Assembly (NCBI GenBank): GCA_018969885.1
Contig: JAGWXN010000002.1
Coordinates: 1-46,025, forward strand
DNA from: Betaproteobacteria bacterium
Lineage (GTDB): Bacteria > Pseudomonadota > Gammaproteobacteria > Burkholderiales > Burkholderiaceae
DNA: 46,025 nt
Direction of reading: 5' to 3'
Shown here: piece after piece, positions 36,438 to 46,025 of the stretch
Layout: each line of letters opens with the position of its first letter
Numbering within the stretch: the first letter of the stretch is position 1
Position numbers and translations under genes: made by a program
The notes under the pieces: generated by a model
Seen by the model: the letters and a program-made list of their open reading frames with translations, nothing else
Told to the model about the DNA's origin: nothing
The model's database searches: none

Positions 36438-37236
36438 GCGCGCGAGCGATGCTGAGTCGTGGCGGTATGCCCGGTAACGACTCGGGGTCGAACCACTGCG
36501 CATCGGCAAGTTCATTGGGGTCAATTCGAATTTCGCCCCCGGCCCATTCGGCACGAAACGCAATCATGAGGGAATGCGGAAACGGCCAGCTTTGGCTTCC
36601 GAAATAGCGAAGATCGCGAATTTCGATGCCCGCTTCCTCCCTGACTTCACGCACCACCGCCTGCTCGATGGTTTCACCCGCCTCAACAAACCCTGCAAGC
36701 GCACTGTAGCGGCCTGGCGGGAAATGCAGCCCTCGACCCATCAGCATCTGCCGGCCACGCGTGACCATCACCATCATCGCGGGTGCGATCCGCGGGTAGG
36801 TGGAGAGCCCGCACGATGGGCAGCGCCGTGCGCGCTCCCCGGGCAGGTGGTCTGTCCGGGTGCCACAGGCGCCACAGAAGCGATGCGTGCGATCCCACTC
36901 GAGGAGCTGGATCGCGCGCATGGCAATCGCCAGGTCGGTGTCGTTGAGCTCACCAAACCACTGGCGCAGACCCGCCGCCCGCAGACCCGGCGGGAGCGTC
37001 ACCCCGCCTGCTCCCGACGCATCGAGTGCGACAGCAATATGATCCCGCCCCTGGTGTCGTCCGATTGAATGCACCCGCCCGGCTTCGATACCCAGCGTTC
37101 GGTAGTGTCGCCAGGGCAACGCGCGCGGCTCGTGCTCGGTCAGCACCAGCGCGTCGCCGGTGAACACATAGGCGAGTGCGTCATCATGAAGCGAGAGCTC
37201 GAGCGAGGGCTCGAAGTCGTCGGGCGATCGGATCAT
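36391..37236 (-). CDS. nudC: NAD+ diphosphatase (NADH pyrophosphatase) NudC
   Basis: 281 aa. ATG 37236 overlaps the prfC stop (ATGA). A zinc ribbon with C121, C124, C139 and C142 precedes the Nudix box GFVEAGETIEQAVVREVREEAGIE (182-205). The NudC signature SQSWPFPHS follows at 214-222, with Ser instead of the usual Pro in the third position. The enzyme cleaves NAD(H) to NMN(H) and AMP and removes NAD caps from RNA 5' ends. It is the last gene of the dnaA-dnaN-gyrB-prfC-nudC minus-strand run. Its end overlaps nhaR on the other strand by 47 nt. Confidence 0.95.
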   Translation of the reverse strand: MIRSPDDFEPSLELSLHDDALAYVFTGDALVLTEHEPRALPWRHYRTLGIEAGRVHSIGRHQGRDHIAVALDASGAGGVTLPPGLRAAGLRQWFGELNDTDLAIAMRAIQLLEWDRTHRFCGACGTRTDHLPGERARRCPSCGLSTYPRIAPAMMVMVTRGRQMLMGRGLHFPPGRYSALAGFVEAGETIEQAVVREVREEAGIEIRDLRYFGSQSWPFPHSLMIAFRAEWAGGEIRIDPNELADAQWFDPESLPGIPPRLSIARALIDATLAELSGSSPR

Positions 37237-38831
37237 CCGAGAATCTCCCCATGCTCGCGGGTGGCGAGAAAGCGCACCGACGGCCACGCCTCCATCGTCA
37301 CCTGCAGGTTGTATCGGTTGGGCGCAAGATAAACCGGGTTGCCATCGACATCCTGTGCAAGCCGCATGGCCTGTTCGCGCTCAAATTTTTTGCGTGCAGC
37401 ATCGTCGGGAAACACCAGCCAGCGGGCGAGCTGAATATCGCTGGGGTCGTAGACCGCGTCAACCTGATACTCGGTTTGCAGCCGGTGCGCCACGATCTCA
37501 AACTGGAGTGGACCCACCGCGCCGAGTAGCGTGTGGCCGAGCACGTTCTCAAAGACCTGGATGGCACCCTCTTCGCCCAACTCTTTGAGGCCTTTGCTGA
37601 GCTGCTTGGATTTGAACGGGTCGCGCGCACGCGCCATCCGGAACAGCTCGGGTGCGAAATACGGGATCCCCAAAAACGCGAGCTTTTCACCCTCGGTGAG
37701 GGTGTCACCGATCTGAAGCTGTCCATGGTTATGGAGTCCGATGATGTCGCCCGCCACCGCCTCTTCACTGGCCACCCGTTCATTCGCCATGAAGGAGAGC
37801 GCGTGAGCAATCTTGAGTTCGCGGCCGGTACGCTGATGCACCACCCGCGAGCCCGGCCGATAACGGCCTGAGCAAATCCGTACGAAGGCGATGCGGTCCC
37901 GATGTCGCGGGTCCATGTTGGCCTGGATCTTAAAGACGAAACCGGTGAGCGCGGGCTCGTCGGGGGCTACGCTACGCGTGGTGGTGGTGCGGGAGAGCGG
38001 TGCCGGCGCCCAATCGATCAGCGCCTGGAGAATTTCCCGCACACCAAAATTGTTGATGGCCGATCCGAACAGCACCGGCGTTTGGCTGGCGGCAAGAAAA
38101 CGCTCCACCTCAAACGGTGCACTTGCGGCCCGCACCAGATCGACATCATCGCGAAGCGCCTTGATCTCTTCGGGAAAGAGCGCATCGAGGCGGGGATTCT
38201 CAAGGCCAGCGATCACTTCCTCGTTGTCGCTCACCCGGTCTTCGCCGGCCGCAAACCGGATCAGCTGATCGCGCCGAAGATCGAACACACCTCGGAAGCG
38301 CTTACCCATGCCAAGCGGCCAGGCAAGCGGCGCGCAGTCGATTTTCAACACCGATTCGACTTCCTCGATCAGCGATAGCGGCTCTCGCACCTCACGATCA
38401 AGCTTGTTGATGAAAGTGATGATCGGGGTATTGCGAAGACGACAAATCTCAAGGAGCTTGATGGTTCGCTCTTCGACGCCCTTCGCTGCGTCGATCACCA
38501 TGACGGCAGCATCCACCGCGGTGAGCACCCGGTACGTATCCTCGGAAAAGTCTTCGTGGCCAGGCGTATCGAGCAGATTGATGGTGTGATGCGCGTACTC
38601 AAACTGCATCACCGAGCTGCTCACCGAAATGCCGCGCTGCTTTTCCACCTCCATCCAGTCGGAGGTGGCATGGCGAGCGCTCTTTCTCGCTTTGACTGTG
38701 CCGGCCTGCTGAATGGCGCCTCCGAACAGCAGAAGCTTCTCGGTGAGCGTGGTTTTACCCGCATCGGGGTGAGAGATGATGGCGAAGGTGCGGCGCCTGC
38801 GCACCTCGTCAGCGATCGAAAGACTGCTCAT
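37233..38831 (-). CDS. prfC: Peptide chain release factor 3
   Basis: A 532-aa translational GTPase, close to E. coli RF3 (529). It has P-loop SHPDAGKTTLTEKL, the switch region KQRGISVSSSVMQF, DTPGHEDFSEDTYR, and NKLD in FINKLDREVREPL. The C-terminal domains include VGPLQFEIVAHRLQTEYQVDAVY. RF3 recycles RF1 and RF2 after peptide release. ATG 38831 is used; a TTG two codons upstream is in frame. The gene lies 12 nt after gyrB and overlaps nudC. Confidence 0.96.
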   Translation of the reverse strand: MSSLSIADEVRRRRTFAIISHPDAGKTTLTEKLLLFGGAIQQAGTVKARKSARHATSDWMEVEKQRGISVSSSVMQFEYAHHTINLLDTPGHEDFSEDTYRVLTAVDAAVMVIDAAKGVEERTIKLLEICRLRNTPIITFINKLDREVREPLSLIEEVESVLKIDCAPLAWPLGMGKRFRGVFDLRRDQLIRFAAGEDRVSDNEEVIAGLENPRLDALFPEEIKALRDDVDLVRAASAPFEVERFLAASQTPVLFGSAINNFGVREILQALIDWAPAPLSRTTTTRSVAPDEPALTGFVFKIQANMDPRHRDRIAFVRICSGRYRPGSRVVHQRTGRELKIAHALSFMANERVASEEAVAGDIIGLHNHGQLQIGDTLTEGEKLAFLGIPYFAPELFRMARARDPFKSKQLSKGLKELGEEGAIQVFENVLGHTLLGAVGPLQFEIVAHRLQTEYQVDAVYDPSDIQLARWLVFPDDAARKKFEREQAMRLAQDVDGNPVYLAPNRYNLQVTMEAWPSVRFLATREHGEILG

Positions 38832-38843
38832 CAGCAACGGCGC

Positions 38844-42442
<3,599 letters not shown>

Positions 42443-42727
42443 GGTTCAGGCTCCTGTGTAGTTTGATATCAATGCTGTTGTTAATGAATGACTGGCGAAC
42501 AACTCTGTTGAAAACCTAATCTTTCTTGTGTTGTGTCAAGGTCTTACGGCGTGAATCGGGTTGCGCTTAAGCTGTACCGGGTGCTGGGGACCGGGTGGGA
42601 TAACTTTTCGATCGCAGGAAAAACCTTGGGTTGATCACATTTGGTTCCATGGGTTGTGGACCGGCTCTGTGCAGGTTATTGGTCGGGTTATCGACCTGTT
42701 GTCCACAGGAAAGAGGGGGCATGCGGT
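42443..42727. other. Putative replication origin (oriC) in dnaA-dnaN gap
   Basis: This is the longest non-coding stretch in the window (285 nt). It holds TTGTCCACA at 42699-42707 (one mismatch to TTATCCACA), TTATCGACC at 42688-42696 (two mismatches) 11 nt before it, and CGGTCCACA on the minus strand at 42655-42663 (three mismatches). An AT-rich stretch with runs of A and T is at about 42475-42540 beside dnaN. The dnaA-rpmH gap has no comparable box. Direct repeats ACCGGGTG (42576-42583 and 42590-42597) and four GGGTT units are also present. The boxes are few and weak, so the origin call rests on context as much as on sequence. Confidence 0.55.
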
Positions 42728-44128
42728 TCATCCTCGCAGCGTCTGCTCAAGCACATGGAGGTGGCGGTTCATCTCCTGATCATGCTGACGCATCTCGGCA
42801 ATTCGCTTGACTGCGTGCATGACCGTGGTGTGGTCCCGACCACCGAAAGCTTCTCCAATCTCGGGAAAGCTTTTCTGGGTGAGTTCCTTTGCGAAGTACA
42901 TGGCAACCTGCCGCGCCCGGGCGATGTGTGCGGGGCGACGCTTGCTGTACATGTCAGCGACTTTTATCTTGAAAAAGTCAGACACGGTTTTCTGGATCGA
43001 CTCGATCGAAACCGGTGCCCGGTTCAGCGCGAGGATGTCTTTGAGGGCCTCGCGAGCCAGTTCAGCGCCGATTGGCTTGTTGCGAAAACGCGCAAAGGCA
43101 ATCACCCGAAGAAGTGCGCCTTCGAGTTCGCGAACGTTTGAGCGAAGGTGCCGGGCGATGAAGAAGGCCACCTCCTCAGGAAGCCGTTCGCCCGAGAGCT
43201 CGGCCTTCTTCAAGAGAATGGCGACCCGCATTTCAAGTTCGGGCGGCTCGATTTCAACGATCAGTCCCGAACCAAAGCGGGAAACGAGGCGCTCCTCGAT
43301 GCCGGAGAGCTCTTTGGGATAGCTGTCACACGTGAGGATGAGTTGTTTACGCGCCGAGAGCAGTGCCTCGAAGGTGTAGAAGAATTCTTCCTGCGTGCGA
43401 TCTTTGCCACCCAGGAACTGAATATCATCAACCAACAGCAGATCGAGTGACTGATATTTGGCCTTGAACTCGGCAAGCGACTTACGCTGGATACCGCGGA
43501 CCATTTCATCGAAATAGTCCTGGGCATGGATGTAGCGAACCCGCACGCGGGGATCGCGCAACCGGAGCGCGTTACCGGCCGCGTGCAGCAGGTGGGTTTT
43601 TCCCAGACCGACACCGCCGTAAAGGAATAACGGGTTGTACTGAGTGCCAGGATGCTCGACCACTTGCAGAGCGGCAGACCAGGCCATCTGATTAGCCTTG
43701 CCGTGAACAAAGTTGTCAAAACTCAGGTCGGCGCGGAGTCGAGAGGCGCTCGCGTCGTTGACGGGCTCGGCATCAGGTCGGTGCGAGTTTGGGGGGGTTG
43801 CTGTGACGCGTCCGGTCGCCTCGATCAAAGCCATCGCGGGGGCGCCTGGGTCGTCGGCAGCGGATGTGGCGACCGAACCCGAGGCCGATATCAGCTCGAA
43901 ACTCACGTTAACCGGACAACCGAAGACAGCCGTCGCAACCGAGCCAATGCGGGACTCGAACTGACTGCGTATCAGATTGAGCTTAAATTGGCCTGGCGCG
44001 CCGAGACGCAGGCGCTGCGAATCGGGTTCGAAGCCCAGAAAAACGAGGGGCTTGATCCAGGGTTTGAATTGCTGCGCGGGTAGCTCGGATTCAAGCCGTG
44101 CCACGCAGTCTAGCCAGCGATCCTGCAT
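42728..44128 (-). CDS. dnaA: Chromosomal replication initiator DnaA
   Basis: 466 aa. Domain I has LESELPAQQFKPWIKPL. An Ala/Asp/Pro-rich linker forms domain II. The AAA+ domain III has NPLFLYGGVGLGKTHLLHAAGN (P-loop Lys177), LLLVDDIQFLGGKDRTQEEFFYTF and the sensor SRFGSGLIVEIEPPE. DNA-binding domain IV has HIARARQVAMYFAKELTQKSFPEIGEAFGGRDHTTVMHAVKRI, with the box-reading GRDHTTVMHA. It melts the origin. ATG 44128 is the start. It is divergent from rpmH, and a -10-like TAGAAT sits about 60-70 nt upstream on the minus strand near 44190. Confidence 0.98.
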   Translation of the reverse strand: MQDRWLDCVARLESELPAQQFKPWIKPLVFLGFEPDSQRLRLGAPGQFKLNLIRSQFESRIGSVATAVFGCPVNVSFELISASGSVATSAADDPGAPAMALIEATGRVTATPPNSHRPDAEPVNDASASRLRADLSFDNFVHGKANQMAWSAALQVVEHPGTQYNPLFLYGGVGLGKTHLLHAAGNALRLRDPRVRVRYIHAQDYFDEMVRGIQRKSLAEFKAKYQSLDLLLVDDIQFLGGKDRTQEEFFYTFEALLSARKQLILTCDSYPKELSGIEERLVSRFGSGLIVEIEPPELEMRVAILLKKAELSGERLPEEVAFFIARHLRSNVRELEGALLRVIAFARFRNKPIGAELAREALKDILALNRAPVSIESIQKTVSDFFKIKVADMYSKRRPAHIARARQVAMYFAKELTQKSFPEIGEAFGGRDHTTVMHAVKRIAEMRQHDQEMNRHLHVLEQTLRG

Positions 44129-44226
44129 TGTATGTGCCGGCTCCGGACCGGCGCCTATTTTGAATTACCTAAATTGGCGAACCTTAAATTCTAACCCGAC
44201 ATGCTCAGGGCGAACGCTGGGTCGAA

Positions 44227-44256
44227 TTGACAGGGAACCGGGTAATGCGTTGTAAT
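44227..44256 (+). promoter_or_regulatory. Sigma-70 promoter for rpmH
   Basis: TTGACA (44227-44232), an 18-nt spacer and TGTAAT (44251-44256) form a near-consensus sigma-70 promoter. Transcription would start near 44263, giving a leader of about 70 nt before the rpmH ATG at 44332. This is the clearest promoter in the window. Confidence 0.75.
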
Positions 44257-44298
44257 GAAAGGCTTTTCCCTCGAAGTTTCTCTGGAAGTTTTTTATGA

Positions 44299-44317
44299 CG
44301 CCCACCCGGTGTGGGCG
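44299..44317 (+). promoter_or_regulatory. rpmH leader hairpin next to the ribosome-binding site
   Basis: CGCCCAC-CCGGT-GTGGGCG is a perfect 7-bp stem in the rpmH leader. It ends 3 nt before the Shine-Dalgarno AAGGA (44321-44325). Such a stem could set access to the ribosome site or be bound by a protein. There is no T-run after it, so it is not a standard attenuator. Confidence 0.45.
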
Positions 44318-44331
44318 CGCAAGGATAGATG

Positions 44332-44466
44332 ATGAAGCGCACTTACCAGCCCTCAGTGACCCGCCGCAAGCGCACGCACGGATTTCTCGTGCGCATGAAA
44401 ACTCGCGGTGGTCGGGCGGTGATCCGGGCCCGGCGTGCCAAAGGCCGCAAGCGTCTCGGTGTCTAA
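44332..44466 (+). CDS. rpmH: 50S ribosomal protein L34
   Basis: A 44-aa protein that is complete and highly conserved: [22 protein letters not shown], then [20 protein letters not shown]. The second of two adjacent ATG codons (44332) is taken because it gives the canonical start and puts AAGGA 6 nt upstream. L34 is a basic protein of the large ribosomal subunit. It leads the rpmH-rnpA-yidD-yidC unit, divergent from dnaA, as in most bacteria. Confidence 0.98.
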   Translation: MKRTYQPSVTRRKRTHGFLVRMKTRGGRAVIRARRAKGRKRLGV

Positions 44467-44482
44467 ACAACAGTCTGTAAGG

Positions 44483-44914
44483 ATGTCTGGTGGCGTGGCG
44501 CCGGACGGGGTGGGACCAGGCGACGTAGTGCCGGCCGATGCTGAGACTTCGCCGGTTGCCAGGTCAACGGAGCCTGTGCGCCGCGTCAACGCTGGGGTTC
44601 TCCTCAAAACGCGCCCGGTAGCCTCCACCACGTGCTTTGGGTTGCACCGCCGTCCCACGGGCGCGCCAGACGAGCCTATCCTCCTCATGTCGGTTCCGCG
44701 GCGCGTGCTCAAACGGGCGGTGGATCGCAACACCGTACGGCGACTTGCCCGCGAGTCGCTGCGAGCAACCCGCGAGCAGGCATACGGGTGCGCCCTCATG
44801 CTTCGTCTCAAGCGAACACCCACCGGATTTGAAGCGCTTACCCAACGTGCACGGAAGGCTGCCTGGCGCGCTGAGCTTGAGCGTGTGTTCAGTCTGGGCG
44901 TGGGTCGCGCGTGA
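44483..44914 (+). CDS. rnpA: Ribonuclease P protein component, divergent N-terminus
   Basis: 143 aa from ATG 44483. The C-terminal two thirds carry the RnpA core: LKRAVDRNTVRRLARESLRATREQ (the RNR motif that contacts P RNA), LMLRLKRTPTGFEALTQ and AELERVFSLG. The first half is unusual. About 30 acidic and Gly/Ala/Pro-rich residues precede the strand NAGVLLKTRPVASTTCFGLHRRP, where most RnpA proteins have a phenylalanine-rich strand such as SQFTFVF. The start is uncertain, because AAGG abuts the ATG with no spacing. GTG 44459 (overlapping the rpmH stop), GTG 44495 and GTG 44576 are also in frame. It processes tRNA 5' ends with RNase P RNA. The stop overlaps yidD by 4 nt. Confidence 0.88.
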   Translation: MSGGVAPDGVGPGDVVPADAETSPVARSTEPVRRVNAGVLLKTRPVASTTCFGLHRRPTGAPDEPILLMSVPRRVLKRAVDRNTVRRLARESLRATREQAYGCALMLRLKRTPTGFEALTQRARKAAWRAELERVFSLGVGRA

Positions 44915-45249
44915 CGGTCGCCGCGCGTCATCCCGGCCGCTCGCTGGTTGCAGGGCTCCTCAGCGGTCTGGTGCAGGTTTACCGGGTGGCGATCAGTCCG
45001 CTCATCGGGCCGCGCTGCCGTTTCCTTCCCTCTTGTTCCGATTACGCGCTTCAGGCGCTATCAACCCACCGGCCGGTGCATGCGCTCACCCTCATCGCCC
45101 GGCGCTTGGCTAGATGCCACCCCTTGGGTGCGAGCGGTATTGACGAGGTGCCTCCGGTACTTAGCTGCCGGTGTGCGACGCACGCTCAATCTGCCGCGCT
45201 GTTTCCAAAAGATCCCACCGACTCCCGATCATGCCCACCCAGCGTCTGA
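44911..45249 (+). CDS. yidD: Membrane protein insertion efficiency factor YidD
   Basis: 112 aa from GTG 44911 in a GTGA overlap with the rnpA stop. The conserved block is LVQVYRVAISPLIGPRCRFLPSCSDYALQAL. It is followed by RRLARCHPLGASGIDEVPP, close to the usual RIxRCHPxxxGGxDPVP. YidD is a small amphipathic protein on the inner face of the membrane that helps YidC. It is followed by yidC, whose ATG lies 19 nt inside the end of yidD. The tail after VPP is long and variable. Confidence 0.93.
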   Translation: MTVAARHPGRSLVAGLLSGLVQVYRVAISPLIGPRCRFLPSCSDYALQALSTHRPVHALTLIARRLARCHPLGASGIDEVPPVLSCRCATHAQSAALFPKDPTDSRSCPPSV

Positions 45250-46025
45250 TTCTCTGGATTATTTTCTCCATGTCGCTCCTGTTTCTTTGGGACGCATGGC
45301 AGCGTCATCAGGGTCAGCCCACCCTGTTTGGTCCGCAACCGCAAAAGGCCGAATCGTCGGCGGCGCCGGCGGGCGGCGCGACATCAACCCCAAGTGGCGC
45401 GACGCCGGCTCGTTCATCCGCTCCCGGAACTGACCCCAGCATCCCAACCGGACCCGCGCCGGCTGCGGCCGCTGCCGCTCAAATTCCCGGCGCGGCCGAG
45501 GCTGCCGCACCGCGCACCGAGTCGATTCGGCTCAGTAATGATGTGCTTGCACTCGATATCGATCCGATGGGCGGCCAGATCCGCCGCGGTGAGCTGTTGA
45601 GGCATCGCGACACCGTCACCCGCAACGGCAATGTGTTGCTGTTTGATCTGCGCCCGAACAGCACCTACCTTGCACAAAGCGGTCTGATTGGTGCCCCCGA
45701 CGGTCAGACCTTTCCGAACCATCGCACTCCGATGCAGGTGGCCGAGGCGGGGTTGCCGCGCGAGCTGGGTGCAACGGGCGAGGCGGCGGGCCTGAAACTG
45801 GTCTCCGAGAGTGGCGGCGTTCGGTTTGAACGCACTCTGCGGCTCGTCCGGGGATCGTACGTGCTAGAGGTCAGCGATCGCATCACCAACCTGGGCGGGC
45901 AAACGGTGTCGCCTATCCTTTACCTTCAGCTCACACGCGACTCCAATCCGCCCCCCGGCGGATCGGATTTCTACAGCACCTATGTCGGGCCTGTGATCTA
46001 CACCGATAAGGAAAAGTTCCAGAAG
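45231..46025 (+). CDS. yidC: Membrane protein insertase YidC, 3'-truncated by the window end
   Basis: 265 codons from ATG 45231, open to the last base of the window. The N-terminal signal-anchor helix (LILWIIFSMSLLFLWDAW) precedes an Ala/Pro/Ser-rich linker. The periplasmic P1 domain then starts (ESIRLSNDVLALDIDPMGGQIRRGELLRHRDT) and continues with GVRFERTLRLVRGSYVLEVSDRITNLGG. The conserved C-terminal transmembrane insertase core lies beyond the window. YidC inserts and folds membrane proteins with or without Sec. The 19-nt overlap with yidD suggests coupling. Confidence 0.95.
   Translation, partial: MPTQRLILWIIFSMSLLFLWDAWQRHQGQPTLFGPQPQKAESSAAPAGGATSTPSGATPARSSAPGTDPSIPTGPAPAAAAAAQIPGAAEAAAPRTESIRLSNDVLALDIDPMGGQIRRGELLRHRDTVTRNGNVLLFDLRPNSTYLAQSGLIGAPDGQTFPNHRTPMQVAEAGLPRELGATGEAAGLKLVSESGGVRFERTLRLVRGSYVLEVSDRITNLGGQTVSPILYLQLTRDSNPPPGGSDFYSTYVGPVIYTDKEKFQK

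Noticed and set aside
44129..44331. oriC in the dnaA-rpmH gap
   Set aside because: There is an AT-rich segment at about 44158-44195 but no sequence close to TTATNCACA on either strand. The region is better explained by divergent promoters.

Overview
The window is a gene-dense, high-GC stretch of bacterial chromosome. It almost certainly comes from a betaproteobacterium of the Burkholderiales. The reasons are the DUF1840 and DUF3567 proteins (families I know mainly from that group), a def-fmt-rsmB-DUF4390-ntrY-ntrX-trkA-trkH block beside a divergent dprA, a TopB of the betaproteobacterial type, and a dnaN/dnaA/rpmH/rnpA/yidD/yidC origin region. Base composition and codon use look uniform. I see no tRNA, rRNA, insertion sequence, prophage, integrase or CRISPR array.

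Layout. 1-3.1 kb: the end of ubiK and comM, separated by two opposite-strand genes (histidine phosphatase, NIPSNAP). 3.1-4.9 kb: an MFS permease with a small envelope protein gene. 5.0-8.2 kb: DUF1840, a fused family I CoA-transferase and a BenE-type transporter in one tight unit. 8.3-12.1 kb: full-length cobalamin-dependent metH. 12.2-15.8 kb: a co-directional metabolic unit (FAH-family hydrolase, Ldh-family dehydrogenase, 4-hydroxybenzoyl-CoA thioesterase-like protein, an unrecognised 134-aa protein, a VOC protein and a rhodanese). 15.9-26.5 kb: minus-strand genes running from def to trkH, followed by a degenerate CobW-like protein and DUF3567. Many of these genes overlap by 4 nt, which suggests translational coupling.

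26.7-37.2 kb: dprA and topB, chaC, an HNH nuclease/PhzF pair, a threonine/serine dehydratase convergent with nnrU, an Rrf2 regulator divergent from nhaR, and nudC. 37.2-44.1 kb: the replication and translation genes prfC, gyrB, dnaN and dnaA on the minus strand. 44.3 kb to the end: rpmH, rnpA, yidD and the start of yidC, divergent from dnaA. The chromosome origin probably lies here. The dnaA-dnaN gap (42443-42727) holds one near-consensus DnaA box and two weaker ones. The rpmH-dnaA gap holds none that I can find, but it does hold a near-consensus sigma-70 promoter for rpmH.

Most of the window is conserved housekeeping DNA, and I do not see a clear undescribed multi-gene system. The best candidates for new biology are the unrecognised protein at 14504-14908 within its metabolic operon, the CobW-like protein that has lost its nucleotide-binding residues, a perfect hairpin that holds the stop codons of two convergent genes, and the odd N-terminus of RnpA. 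Start codons were chosen from homologous N-termini, ribosome-binding sites and overlaps with neighbours. The less certain ones are flagged.
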